This document shows, piece by piece, positions 34,478-43,438 of a DNA stretch of 64,000 bases (position 1 is the stretch's first letter; each line of letters opens with the position of its first letter). The stretch covers positions 1 to 64,000 of the forward strand of contig JBMNGG010000018.1 in NCBI GenBank assembly GCA_050949705.1. The letters run 5' to 3'. Below the pieces are notes generated by a model. That model worked only from the letters and a program-made list of their open reading frames with translations. It ran no database searches and was not told the DNA's origin. Source of the DNA: JBMNGG01 sp050949705. GTDB taxonomy: Bacteria; Bacillota; Thermosediminibacteria; Thermosediminibacterales; Tepidanaerobacteraceae. The position numbers and the translations under genes are program-made.

Positions 34478-35446
34478 TCACTTTGCTAAGGTATCTGATT
34501 TATAGCTGCCCTTCTTTAGATCTGGCTCAGATTTTTCATGTCGAATTTTCTTCTTAGCTAATTCTCTTTTTACTACGACAACAAGCACTAAAACCGTTAC
34601 AATATATGGAAACATCTGAGTAAATTGGGACGGTATTCCTACACCTTGTAGTCTTATTCCTAAAGCATCAAAGAAACCGAATATAAGTGCTGCCACATAT
34701 GTCCTTAACGGGTTTGCAGCACCAAATATTATCGCGGCTAGAGCGATAAAACCCCTATTAGCACTCATATTTTCCGTAAAAAGTGTAAGATAGCCAAGTG
34801 AAAGGTGCACACCCGCAAAACCACAGAGAATACCACAAAGAATGCTGCTTATAAATTGTATTTTTTTGGAGCTTATTCCTACTGTGTCAAGGGCTTCGGG
34901 AAACTCCCCCGCTGCTCTGAACCACCGACCATAAGGGCTTTTATAAAGAAACACATAGATAAGAACAACCATTATCCAGCTTATATATACAAAAAGAGAG
35001 TGATTGTTCAAGAGGATATTTAAAATCGGGATCTTGTGGATAAATGGTATGGATATGTCCGGGAGAGGCTGGATTTGAGGAGATGAAAAAGCCCCTTTCA
35101 CTCCGAATATACTTCTTAGCAAAAACATAGTTAGTCCCCCGGCAAACATGTTTATGGCAATTCCTACAATGAACTCATCCGATTTTAGTCTTATAACAAA
35201 AACTCCAAATATAATCCCAATAATAATTCCCGATAATACAGCAAACAAAATACCCATGAGGTAGCTTTCAAAAAAGTAACTACCTGCAACACCGAAGAAG
35301 GCACCAATCAGAATCATACCTTCCATACCAATGTTCAGTATACCGGTATGTGATGTCAAAAGCCCGCCTAAAGCCGCCAGTATGAGAGGGGTAGCTGTTC
35401 TTATGGTATTTTGTATCAAGGTTATATTAAAAATTTCCCTATACAT
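34478..35446 (-). CDS. Nucleoside ABC transporter permease (NupQ/YufQ type)
   Basis: 322-residue membrane permease of the BPD_transp_2 family, with eight or more hydrophobic segments. TSHTGILNIGMEGMILIGAFFG is the family's conserved N-terminal loop and GFIALAAIIFGAANP the later one. It pairs with the permease encoded just upstream. The ATG at 35446 has GGGAGGGGG 9 bases upstream and overlaps the stop of the upstream gene, indicating coupled translation; the longer frame to 35512 is rejected for this reason. The C-terminal tail is Lys-rich and cytoplasmic. Confidence 0.92.
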   Translation of the reverse strand: MYREIFNITLIQNTIRTATPLILAALGGLLTSHTGILNIGMEGMILIGAFFGVAGSYFFESYLMGILFAVLSGIIIGIIFGVFVIRLKSDEFIVGIAINMFAGGLTMFLLRSIFGVKGAFSSPQIQPLPDISIPFIHKIPILNILLNNHSLFVYISWIMVVLIYVFLYKSPYGRWFRAAGEFPEALDTVGISSKKIQFISSILCGILCGFAGVHLSLGYLTLFTENMSANRGFIALAAIIFGAANPLRTYVAALIFGFFDALGIRLQGVGIPSQFTQMFPYIVTVLVLVVVVKRELAKKKIRHEKSEPDLKKGSYKSDTLAK

Positions 35447-36506
35447 TATGCTTTGCCCCCTCCCTTTTAGAAATTGCCTTCCATATTCGCGCAAAACCTT
35501 TTTCTCCTGCAATAAACAAAATGATTATAGACTGTATAACCAACACTAGTTCTGACGGTATTGATGTCTCATACTCCATAGCAATTGACCCAGTCTTTAA
35601 CATCCCAAAAAATATAGACATAAGAATAACTCCAACAACATTGTTTTTTACGATTAATGATACTAACATTCCATCAAAGGCATATCCGGGAGAAATGCTT
35701 TGCAGAAATCTGTAATGATTTCCTAATACTTCAAAAGCCCCGGCAATGCCGCATAAGCCTCCGGAAATAAGCATTGCAATTACCATATTCTTTTCTGCAT
35801 TTATACCTCCATATTTAGCAAAATTCAAGTTAGAACCTATCATCTTAAAGTCATACCCTACTGAGGTTTTATCCATCATATAATATATTACAAGAGCAAT
35901 CCCCATAGTAAAAAATATACCGGTATGTAGCCCGGAGCGAGATACCAGTCTTGCAAGCTTATAGGCAGGCGCTATCATTTCTGTAGCTCCCATCTTGCCA
36001 ACAGAAGAAGAAAAAGGGTAATTTGCCAAATAGCCTGTAAATAATACTGCAATACTGTTAAACATAATGGTCGTTATAACTTCGTCAATGCTGTATTTTA
36101 CTTTTAAGAGCGCGGGCACTAATGCGTAAAGTGCTCCTGCTAAAGCCGCAAAAACAAGTGCAACCGGAATGCCTATAACAGCTGGAAGGTTTGTAAATGT
36201 AAAACCTACATAAGCAGTAGCGAAAGCTCCCAGATATAACTGCCCCTCGCCACCGATATTATAAATCCCGCTGCGAAATGCCACTGCTGTTGCCAAACCG
36301 GTAATTACTAAAGGCACTGTTTTTGCAAAAGTATTTGCTATCTTATAGGGGCTTCCCAAAGAACCATTAATAAGTGAAGCATACGCTTCAATAGGGCTTT
36401 TCCCATTGGCAAGAATTATGATAGCACCTATAATAAAGGCTAGTATAATGGACATTGCAAGTGAAATAATAAATTCCGTATCTTGTATTAGTTTTATTTT
36501 TTTCAC
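35439..36506 (-). CDS. Nucleoside ABC transporter permease (NupP/YufP type)
   Basis: 355-residue membrane protein, first permease of the pair. An N-terminal helix (about 15-36) is followed by NGKSPIEAYASLINGSLGSPYKIANTFAKTVPLVITGLATAVAFRSGIYNIGGEGQ. This is the hallmark region of BMP-linked permeases. It continues with several more membrane segments and the conserved PGYAFDGMLVSLI loop. It starts 4 bases after the ATPase gene ends and overlaps the next permease by 8 bases. With its partners it should form a nucleoside importer of the NupNOPQ/RnsABCD group. Confidence 0.92.
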   Translation of the reverse strand: MKKIKLIQDTEFIISLAMSIILAFIIGAIIILANGKSPIEAYASLINGSLGSPYKIANTFAKTVPLVITGLATAVAFRSGIYNIGGEGQLYLGAFATAYVGFTFTNLPAVIGIPVALVFAALAGALYALVPALLKVKYSIDEVITTIMFNSIAVLFTGYLANYPFSSSVGKMGATEMIAPAYKLARLVSRSGLHTGIFFTMGIALVIYYMMDKTSVGYDFKMIGSNLNFAKYGGINAEKNMVIAMLISGGLCGIAGAFEVLGNHYRFLQSISPGYAFDGMLVSLIVKNNVVGVILMSIFFGMLKTGSIAMEYETSIPSELVLVIQSIIILFIAGEKGFARIWKAISKREGAKHNV

Positions 36507-36510
36507 ATAA

Positions 36511-38043
36511 TCACCCCGCAGTGGACAAATTTTTGCCTGTCATATATAGTCCAATCTCCTGTTTCGTTATAATTTCCGATGAAAATTCACCCGTAAGCTT
36601 TCCTTCAAATATGGTGATAATTCTGTCAGATAACCGGAAAATCTCATCTAAATCCGCTGAAACCAGTAAAATAGCCTTTCCCACATCTCTCATACCTATT
36701 ATCTGACGATGAATGAATTCAATTGCTCCTACATCAAGCCCGCGAGTAGGCTGTGATATCACGAGAATTTCAGAATCAAAGGAGAATTCCCTTGCTACAA
36801 CAAGCTTTTGCATATTTCCACCTGAAAGGCTTTTTACCTTTGTTTGTCCTGAAGGTGTTCTTATATCAAACTCGTTAATGAGCTTATCCATTTTATCAAT
36901 TATTGCTGTGTAGTTTAACATTTTGCCAAATGTTTCATAAGGTTTTTTATGCTGTTTTCCCATCATAAGGTTATCATAGACTGAAGATTCCGGAGCTAAA
37001 CCAGTTTTTAGTCGGTCTTCTGGAATATGAGAAATTCCCATATTACGTATACTAGAAGGCGAGTTATTTGCTATATCAACACCTTTTACATATATACTTC
37101 CATGTTCAACATTTCTCAGACCTGTCAGCGCTTCTACCAATTCCGTCTGACCGTTTCCCTCTACACCGGCAACTCCTAAAATCTCGCCTGCATGTATAGC
37201 AAATTTAATGCCATCAACGGCTACAAAACCGCGATTATCCCTCACAACCAAATCTTTTACTTCCATTACGGTTTTTCCTATGTGCTGATTTTTGTGAAAT
37301 TGTTTAAAAATAACTTCCTTGCCTACCATCATTTCTGCCAACATCTGTTCTGTAGCGTCTTTTGTATTAAGAGTTCCGACTAATTTACCACGACGCATTA
37401 CACTTACCCTATGTGATACTTCTAATACTTCTTGGAGTTTATGAGTAATTATTATGATCGTCTTACCTAAATCATCTACAAGCCGTCGCATAATGGTAAA
37501 AAGCTCTTGGGTTTCTTGGGGAGTTAGGACTGCCGTAGGTTCATCCAAAATCAATATATCGGCACCTTTATAGAGAATCTTTAAAATTTCAACACGCTGC
37601 TGGATACCTACTGAAATATCCTCAACCTTTTGGTGAGGATCAACATAAAGCCCATATTTTTTTGATAACTGCTTGGTAATTTCTACAGCTTTATCAAAAT
37701 CCATAATAACACCGTTTTTTCTGGGTTCACTACCGAGCACGACATTTTCTGCCACAGTAAAGGAAGGCACAAGCATAAAATGCTGATGTACCATACCTAT
37801 GCCATTTTTTATTGCTATTTGGGGATTTGAGACAGTAAGATTACGACCATTAATAACAACCTTGCCTGATGTGGGCTGATACAAACCGTAAATGATTTTC
37901 ATGAGAGTAGATTTTCCTGCACCGTTTTCCCCTACGATAGCGTGTATTTCGCCTTTTTTTATCTCCAAATTTACCTTGTCATTAGCCACCACTCCGGGAA
38001 AAACCTTGGTTATTCCTACAAGTTTAATTATGCTTTCTTGCAT
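36511..38043 (-). CDS. Nucleoside ABC transporter ATP-binding protein, duplicated ATPase
   Basis: 510 residues with two ATPase halves. The first has Walker A GENGAGKST (about 37-45), VGIQQRVEI in the signature position and Walker B ILILDEPTAVL. The second has a degenerate P-loop (GVEGNGQTE), the signature LSGGNMQKLV and a Walker B-like LVISQPTRGLD. This asymmetry is normal for sugar- and nucleoside-type double ATPases. It is the cytoplasmic energiser of the importer encoded by the flanking genes and lies downstream of the lipoprotein gene, across a strong hairpin. Confidence 0.94.
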   Translation of the reverse strand: MQESIIKLVGITKVFPGVVANDKVNLEIKKGEIHAIVGENGAGKSTLMKIIYGLYQPTSGKVVINGRNLTVSNPQIAIKNGIGMVHQHFMLVPSFTVAENVVLGSEPRKNGVIMDFDKAVEITKQLSKKYGLYVDPHQKVEDISVGIQQRVEILKILYKGADILILDEPTAVLTPQETQELFTIMRRLVDDLGKTIIIITHKLQEVLEVSHRVSVMRRGKLVGTLNTKDATEQMLAEMMVGKEVIFKQFHKNQHIGKTVMEVKDLVVRDNRGFVAVDGIKFAIHAGEILGVAGVEGNGQTELVEALTGLRNVEHGSIYVKGVDIANNSPSSIRNMGISHIPEDRLKTGLAPESSVYDNLMMGKQHKKPYETFGKMLNYTAIIDKMDKLINEFDIRTPSGQTKVKSLSGGNMQKLVVAREFSFDSEILVISQPTRGLDVGAIEFIHRQIIGMRDVGKAILLVSADLDEIFRLSDRIITIFEGKLTGEFSSEIITKQEIGLYMTGKNLSTAG

Positions 38044-38068
38044 TTTGCCACCGCCTTGACCTTTTCTT

Positions 38069-38110
38069 TAAAAAGAAGGAGAAGTAAAAGCTTACTTCTC
38101 CTTCTTTTTA
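38069..38110 (-). terminator. Hairpin between lipoprotein and ABC ATPase genes
   Basis: 19-base perfect arms (AAGAAGGAGAAG core) with flanking A/T runs on both sides of the stem. It probably lets only part of the transcripts continue, giving more binding protein than transporter. Confidence 0.8.
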
Positions 38111-38121
38111 ATGGCTTTTGC

Positions 38122-39189
38122 TTATTTTGATGTAGGTACCTCAATTTCCCCACTCTTTATTTTTGCCTTTATTTCATCGATTTGATTTTTAATGTCCTCA
38201 GGTACAATTTGCACCATATCTGGTGTTCCATACCCTATATCTACACCATTCTGGTTAATACCATAATAAATGACCTTACCAGGTTCAAAGGCGTTATCTT
38301 GTATCTTCTTAATTGTGTCGAACACTGAAAGTCCTACACCTTTAATCATACTGGCAACAATCACGTCAGGATTTATATATCTTTGGTCGGTATCCACACC
38401 TATAGCATATGCCTGTACTTCTTGTGCTGCTTCAAATACTCCTTCCCCAGTCTTTCCAGCAGCATGGAATACTATATCTGCCCCTTTAGAATAAAGTGCC
38501 AAAGCGCACTCTTTGCCTTTTGCCGGATCTTCAAAATCACCAGCAAATATGGTCTCAACTCTTACTTCCTCATCTACATACTTTGCACCTTCTTCATATC
38601 CGATTTGGAAATTCCTGATGACAGGAATGTCTACACCTCCTACCATTCCGATGGTCTTTTCTTCATTGACTCCTTTTATTGAAGTTTCTTGTGTAAACAA
38701 GGCTGCCAGTGCACCAGCTAGGAACGATCCTTCATTTTCTAAATAGCTTATACTTGTTATATTGTCAATCCCTTCAATCACATTATCCAAATAAATGTAT
38801 TCTACTTCTGGATATTCTTTTGCAACTTCCTGAATTACATCATAAAACTCAAACCCCACAACTACAACAACCGAGGCATGTTCTGAAGCTTGAACCAGTT
38901 GGTCCTGGAAAAGCGACGGATCGTTTTTGCATTCCAAGACATTTCCTTGAACACCTAACTCATTTTTTGCCCGTTCAAAGCCTTCATGAGAAGAATCATA
39001 AAAAGAACGGTCACCCAACCCGCCTGAAAGGACCAGAGCAACATTCATAGGCTCTTCTTGTTGTTCTCCCTGCTGTGTCTCTTCTTCCTGGGGCTCTTCA
39101 GGTGGTGCTGTGCTTTGGCCTCCACAACCTGCTAACACTATGCCCATAATGAGCATTAAGATAAGCAGTAGAGATATGGTGTTTTTCAT
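38122..39189 (-). CDS. BMP-family nucleoside-binding lipoprotein
   Basis: 355 residues. A lipoprotein signal peptide (hydrophobic 4-20, lipobox LAGC at about 19-22) is followed by a Glu/Gln/Pro-rich linker (about 28-46). The Bmp/PnrA-like substrate-binding domain (about 48-350) has NVALVLSGGLGDRSFYDSSHEGFERA at its start, later AGALAALFTQET, IGMVGGVDIPVIRNFQIGY, FHAAGKTGEGVFEAA and IGVDTDQRYINPD. These family motifs contact ribose and base in PnrA. It should be anchored outside the membrane and deliver nucleosides to the permease. It begins 43 bases after the Crp-type regulator ends. Confidence 0.93.
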   Translation of the reverse strand: MKNTISLLLILMLIMGIVLAGCGGQSTAPPEEPQEEETQQGEQQEEPMNVALVLSGGLGDRSFYDSSHEGFERAKNELGVQGNVLECKNDPSLFQDQLVQASEHASVVVVVGFEFYDVIQEVAKEYPEVEYIYLDNVIEGIDNITSISYLENEGSFLAGALAALFTQETSIKGVNEEKTIGMVGGVDIPVIRNFQIGYEEGAKYVDEEVRVETIFAGDFEDPAKGKECALALYSKGADIVFHAAGKTGEGVFEAAQEVQAYAIGVDTDQRYINPDVIVASMIKGVGLSVFDTIKKIQDNAFEPGKVIYYGINQNGVDIGYGTPDMVQIVPEDIKNQIDEIKAKIKSGEIEVPTSK

Positions 39190-39232
39190 ACTTATCCCCC
39201 TTTTTTTATGGGTTTTTACACCCTTATTGCCT

Positions 39233-39901
39233 CTAAATTATATCTTCCTCTTTTTTCAAGCCTTTTAGGTTTTTTATAATAATAGACTTGTTTTTAATAT
39301 CTATAATTTCTTTTTCTTTTAGCTCTTTTATAACTCTGTTGATGCTTCTTGTTGTAGCCACAAACTGTTCACTTAGGCGTTCTCGATCAAAAGCGACTTC
39401 CACATGCCTATTACTTTTTATATCCTCATCAACATTTCGCAAAAGGTAATTACATATACGGTATTTCAAAGGATACAGTGTATCTTCTCCTGCCTTTTTA
39501 GATAATCTGTAAAAACTCTCACATAATGTGTTTATTAAATATAGTAGGAAATTTTTATCCAGTTCTACCCAGTGCATAAAATGCCGACGGGATATTCTCC
39601 AAATTTTTGATTTTGTTATAGTTTCCACTGAACAGACATAGGGTTTTTTGCTAAAAACTTCTAGTTCGCCGAAATATTCGCCCTTTTTATAAATTGCTTG
39701 AGAGTATTTTTTGCCTTCTCTGGATATTCTGTAAATATTAACTAGGCCTTCAGCTATTACATAAAAGTAATCATATTCATATCCTTGGTGACATATTATA
39801 TGTTCCTCAGGGTATTCTTTTAACTCAAACTGATTTAATATCTCATAAGGGCATTCCTTGAACATCTTGTAATTAACATTAACTATGTCTTGGACATTCA
39901 T
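39233..39901 (-). CDS. Crp/Fnr family transcriptional regulator
   Basis: About 222 residues. An N-terminal cyclic-nucleotide-binding-like beta-roll (about 20-115: EEHIICHQGYEYDYFYVIAEGLVNIYR and YKKGEYFGELEVFS) leads through a long dimerisation helix to a C-terminal winged helix (about 165-215: LSEQFVATTRSINRVIKELKEKEII). There is no Cys cluster for an Fe-S sensor, so it is not a classical FNR. The ATG at 39901 is chosen since GAGGTG is 6 bases upstream. It is first in the gene string leading to the nucleoside importer, with a palindrome in its own upstream region (39944-39957). Confidence 0.88.
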   Translation of the reverse strand: MNVQDIVNVNYKMFKECPYEILNQFELKEYPEEHIICHQGYEYDYFYVIAEGLVNIYRISREGKKYSQAIYKKGEYFGELEVFSKKPYVCSVETITKSKIWRISRRHFMHWVELDKNFLLYLINTLCESFYRLSKKAGEDTLYPLKYRICNYLLRNVDEDIKSNRHVEVAFDRERLSEQFVATTRSINRVIKELKEKEIIDIKNKSIIIKNLKGLKKEEDII

Positions 39902-39943
39902 AGGATTCACCTCAAATAGTAGATTATATTTTAAACAATTAAT

Positions 39944-39957
39944 AGGACAAATGTCCT
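39944..39957. promoter_or_regulatory. Palindrome upstream of the Crp-family gene
   Basis: AGGACA-N2-TGTCCT, perfect arms, about 43 bases before the start codon. Candidate autoregulatory operator; it matches neither the CRP (TGTGA) nor the FNR (TTGAT) consensus. Confidence 0.4.
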
Positions 39958-40100
39958 TCTTTACTTAGATATTGTTTTAATGAATTTGTTGTAGGTTTTC
40001 ACGATGTGTGACTATTTGTAAATATAAGTGAAATCATAACTTTGTATTAGTTTCTATATTTATGTGTCGATTCCTTCTATATGTAATTACTTTTAGGTAT

Positions 40101-40134
40101 AACAAAAGCCGCCTACTAATATGTGAGGCGGCTT
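40101..40134 (-). terminator. Intrinsic terminator of the nurA-herA unit
   Basis: Stem AAGCCGCCT/AGGCGGCTT followed by TTGTT on the minus strand, right after the herA-like stop. Confidence 0.8.
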
Positions 40135-40142
40135 ATCACAAT

Positions 40143-41978
40143 TTAATCTATAGCTATATAAATATCTCCTAATGGGCTGGATTGTTTCTTTATTTTCCCT
40201 CTTTTTACCAGATCATCTAAAGCAACTTTTAATGTTCTTACCTCATAATTTCCACCGATATCTTTATTTATATCTTCAACTGCTCTGGCAAGATTTGCTG
40301 TATATATAGGCAAATGAGGTTTAATAGATTCTAAAAGCTTTTCTTCTGAACTTTCCCTGTGTTTTTTTATTTCATCTAAGGGATTTTGAGTATGTGGGCT
40401 TCGGGTATATGGAAACCTTACCCTTATAGCAACGGTCCTGCCAAAAAGGGGCGATGACACAAAAGCATCACCTGAAGGTAGGTATGGTAATCTCCGGGCT
40501 TCTTCAGCCTTAATATCAGTCTCTTCACTAATTGTGCCAATGTCTGATGCTCTTACTGTCCTAAATATCACTTTAGTGTTAAGTTGGGCAGTTACTGTCT
40601 CATCAAGGAGGGTGGGCCTTTGCGTTGCCAAGACCAAGAAAACCCCATATTTTCGACCTTCCTGGGCTATCTCTGTAACTATTCCCTTGGTTGCGGCATC
40701 ACGCCCTTTTGGTGCAAAGTTATGGGCTTCGTCGGTAGCGATAATAAATGGCGGGAAGTAATCTCCCGATGCTTCACCTTTAAGCTCTCCATCTTTATAA
40801 TCCCGTCGCTGTCTGTAGACATTTGACAGTAAATATGTAGAAAACACCTGTAATAGCCAAATAGGGCCTTGGATAACTGCTAGTTTTCCCTGCATCATGG
40901 CTTCTTTCACAGGTTTTATATCTCGGCTGAAAAGTCCAGAATTGTGAAGACGACGCAGCCGCCAGGCAATACCCTGCACTGAAGGAAGTGGGATATTTTG
41001 ATATTCTTCAAGAAGCTGACGCAATTTCTTATACTTTTCCTCTTCCATAGGCTCCAAATCCTGTCTTAAAGTCTGTTCAATTCTTACTCTTCCTTTTTCC
41101 AATGCTTCACTTAAAAGCTCAAGTCTATGTGAAAAGCTAAGATATGTATCACCACGTAAGTGTAAAACTTCAATAGCACTTGACATAGCTTCTGAAAGAG
41201 GTGATACTGCTGACAGCAGCGCTAAAAGGTCACGTCGGGACAAATTTAAAAATTCAACACCAATATGTTCCCCTATCTGAAACTTTTTAAAATGCTCCCT
41301 AAAATCACGCTTTTCCAAGGTAATCTCTTGGCTTTCGTAAAATTCCATCTCATAGTGAGGATCAAGCATCAATGCCGGAAAATTATGTTTCATCACTTCT
41401 TCCATTATTACCCTAAGACCAAAGGACTTTCCAGAACCAGAACCTCCAAAAACCCCGATATGAGGATATTGCTGAAACGACCTAAGGTCTAAGAAAAAGG
41501 GAACATTTCTGGATTTGTAAACCTTACCCCGTGAATACATCTCACAAAGGCCTTTAAGGTCATCTTCCATAGTAGAGGCAGTCTCTTCTGTGTTTTTTAT
41601 TTCACCAATCAAGAGTCCATCTTCACCGGAACCTTTTAATAAATGTCCCCTTACCTCATCAAACAGTGGCAGTCTTGCCTGACATCCAGTAATTACGGGA
41701 AAATTGGCTTCAGTTAAAAGCTTTACTTTGGCAAGATTTATTTCATCATCACTTATTGAATATCCCAGATGCTTCAATGACTCTAAAACACTAGAATCAT
41801 GGATTGTCCCACCAACTGAAAGGGGTATAAATCGGTTGTATGAATTGCTCTCTACTACTTCACCTATTAAGTCCCCCTGATAAGGATCTTGTAATACCAA
41901 AAGTTCATTCATGCGAAACTTTCTCTCTCTAGATACAACAAATACTTCCTGGGGCGTAGTAAGTCCAACTACTTGCAT
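40143..41978 (-). CDS. HerA-like ATPase (DUF87)
   Basis: 611 residues. An N-terminal HAS-barrel-like beta domain (about 1-110) is followed by an FtsK/HerA-type RecA ATPase with Walker A GGSGSGKSFGL (about 178-188), Walker B FIIATDEAHNFAP and an arginine-rich LATQRPTLLDETV motif. The C-terminal part ends in a small winged-helix-like segment. In archaea HerA forms a hexameric DNA translocase with the nuclease NurA for end resection. Here nurA is immediately upstream (12-base gap, AGGAGG before the ATG), supporting the same partnership in this bacterium. Confidence 0.88.
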   Translation of the reverse strand: MQVVGLTTPQEVFVVSRERKFRMNELLVLQDPYQGDLIGEVVESNSYNRFIPLSVGGTIHDSSVLESLKHLGYSISDDEINLAKVKLLTEANFPVITGCQARLPLFDEVRGHLLKGSGEDGLLIGEIKNTEETASTMEDDLKGLCEMYSRGKVYKSRNVPFFLDLRSFQQYPHIGVFGGSGSGKSFGLRVIMEEVMKHNFPALMLDPHYEMEFYESQEITLEKRDFREHFKKFQIGEHIGVEFLNLSRRDLLALLSAVSPLSEAMSSAIEVLHLRGDTYLSFSHRLELLSEALEKGRVRIEQTLRQDLEPMEEEKYKKLRQLLEEYQNIPLPSVQGIAWRLRRLHNSGLFSRDIKPVKEAMMQGKLAVIQGPIWLLQVFSTYLLSNVYRQRRDYKDGELKGEASGDYFPPFIIATDEAHNFAPKGRDAATKGIVTEIAQEGRKYGVFLVLATQRPTLLDETVTAQLNTKVIFRTVRASDIGTISEETDIKAEEARRLPYLPSGDAFVSSPLFGRTVAIRVRFPYTRSPHTQNPLDEIKKHRESSEEKLLESIKPHLPIYTANLARAVEDINKDIGGNYEVRTLKVALDDLVKRGKIKKQSSPLGDIYIAID

Positions 41979-41990
41979 GGGACATGCCTC

Positions 41991-42950
41991 CTAAATCTGT
42001 CTTTTTTCTCTTTTAGGCATCAAAAATTCTACATATTCTTCACCTAAATATTTGTTTAAAAGACCTTTCATAACTTCATCACTTATTCTTACATTCTCAT
42101 CAATAATATCAAGCCACAGCGGTATTCCTCTTCCATCACTAGGTGTCAAAGTATAAACAAGGTCTACTACTTCCTTTAAATATCCTTGCTGTTCCTCAAG
42201 TAAATCTATACCTATTGGCTTTGGATCAACAGATGCACGCATAAAGCATGTGCGAAAACCTTCTTTAAATAGGCCCGGGGCAACTTCCAGTATTTCGCCA
42301 ACCTCCAATAACCCGAACAAAACTTCCCAATCAGAGGCAGGGCTAAATTTCTCTGGTAATAGATTTTTTAAGCAATCACTTATAATACCAGTGGAGATAC
42401 CTTCCACAATACCCGCTAATATTATACTTTGGTCTAAAGCCATGGTTTTTAGTTTTTCCCAAGAAGATGATGCTTCTATCTTAAATCTCACAAGGGAACC
42501 ATCAAGGAGAATGACCATAGGGCTTGATTGCTCAAGAGCTTCTAAAGCCACCTCAACTTCAAGAACTGCCAAATTCCCCTTAACTAGCTTTCTATATTCT
42601 TCTTCACTAACTGGATTTTCCATTATAAGTGGTGAAAGTGCATCTGTCATTATAATATCATTTTGAGATTTATCACAAGCTTTAGCCATAGCCTGTTGTA
42701 ATGTAATCATATATGGAAAAGGGCCTCCGGCACTGTTTGTAGAACCGTCCACTCCAATTATACCGCCTTTTTCAGCAATATCTGATAAGTTTTGAGGTGA
42801 AAGTTTATGACACTTGTTAAAGCTGCCTATGGCCTTTTCTTGTATCATTTTTTTAAGAACAGTTGATGAGGGTTTTTGCTCTAGCCGTGCACGCATTGCT
42901 TCTGCAGTGTTTTTAAATTTTTGTTGTAGGTCTCTATTTAGCTCCTGCAC
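41991..42950 (-). CDS. NurA-domain nuclease
   Basis: 319 residues of the NurA family, an RNase H-like 5'-3' nuclease acting with HerA. The acidic metal-binding strand IIGVDGSTNSAGG (about 64-76) and the second acidic strand MVILLDGSLV (about 145-154) are visible. DIIDENVRISDEVMKGLL near the C-terminus supplies further acidic positions. The start is a GTG, with GGAGGG 5 bases upstream. It is first of a two-gene operon with herA, divergent from abrB. Archaeal NurA-HerA works with Mre11-Rad50; no such genes are in this window. Confidence 0.85.
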   Translation of the reverse strand: MQELNRDLQQKFKNTAEAMRARLEQKPSSTVLKKMIQEKAIGSFNKCHKLSPQNLSDIAEKGGIIGVDGSTNSAGGPFPYMITLQQAMAKACDKSQNDIIMTDALSPLIMENPVSEEEYRKLVKGNLAVLEVEVALEALEQSSPMVILLDGSLVRFKIEASSSWEKLKTMALDQSIILAGIVEGISTGIISDCLKNLLPEKFSPASDWEVLFGLLEVGEILEVAPGLFKEGFRTCFMRASVDPKPIGIDLLEEQQGYLKEVVDLVYTLTPSDGRGIPLWLDIIDENVRISDEVMKGLLNKYLGEEYVEFLMPKREKRQI

Positions 42951-42995
42951 AATATCCCTCCTTTGAAAGAAGAGTAAAATAATTTTAAATTTATA

Positions 42996-43024
42996 TTGAC
43001 TATTTTTGGTATATTTGGTATATT
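42996..43024 (+). promoter_or_regulatory. Promoter of abrB
   Basis: TTGACT (42996-43001), 17-base spacer, TATATT (43019-43024), about 46 bases before the abrB start. Confidence 0.75.
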
Positions 43025-43070
43025 TTAATTGGGGTAAATGTCGAATCTTGAATTATGGGGGCGAATAAAA

Positions 43071-43355
43071 ATGAAATCAACAGGAATAGTGCGAAAAGTT
43101 GACGAATTGGGTCGCGTTGTTATACCAATAGAGTTACGACGCACATTGGGTATAGCTGTCAAAGACCCTCTGGAAATTTATGTGGACCAAGACCGTATTG
43201 TCTTGAAAAAGTACCTTCCGGCTTGCATCTTTTGCGGTCATGCCGAGGGACTTATTGATTTTAGAGGCAAAAGTATATGCAAGTCTTGTGCAAAAGATAT
43301 TATTGATGCTTCGACAGAAAGCCCTAAAGAAGAAATATCCGCAGTTGGCAGCTAA
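43071..43355 (+). CDS. abrB: AbrB family transition-state regulator
   Basis: 94 residues. An N-terminal swapped-hairpin AbrB DNA-binding domain (1-45: MKSTGIVRKVDELGRVVIPIELRRTLGI) is followed by a small Cys-rich region with two CxxC pairs (CIFCGH and CKSC, about 52-76), as in Bacillus AbrB/Abh-type proteins. It represses post-exponential genes in the vegetative phase. The start at 43071 lies after GGGGGCG; a frame extension to 43038 is not family-like. It keeps its usual place between rsmI and metG but is on the opposite strand, with its own promoter and terminator. Confidence 0.92.
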   Translation: MKSTGIVRKVDELGRVVIPIELRRTLGIAVKDPLEIYVDQDRIVLKKYLPACIFCGHAEGLIDFRGKSICKSCAKDIIDASTESPKEEISAVGS

Positions 43356-43384
43356 CAAAGGACTTGCAAAATTATCTTTAAACC

Positions 43385-43422
43385 AAAAGAAGAGACTCAG
43401 ATAAATATGTCTCTTCTTTTTA
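43385..43422 (+). terminator. Intrinsic terminator of abrB
   Basis: AAAAGAAGAGAC/GTCTCTTCTTTT stem followed by TT; its A-rich left arm can also serve proC in the other direction. Confidence 0.85.
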
Positions 43423-43438
43423 TTTCCTGTTAATGACA

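Noticed and set aside
37050..37200. Defective second P-loop of the nucleoside ABC ATPase as a sign of decay
   Set aside because: The degenerate second ATPase site (GVEGNGQTE) is normal for this double-ATPase family.
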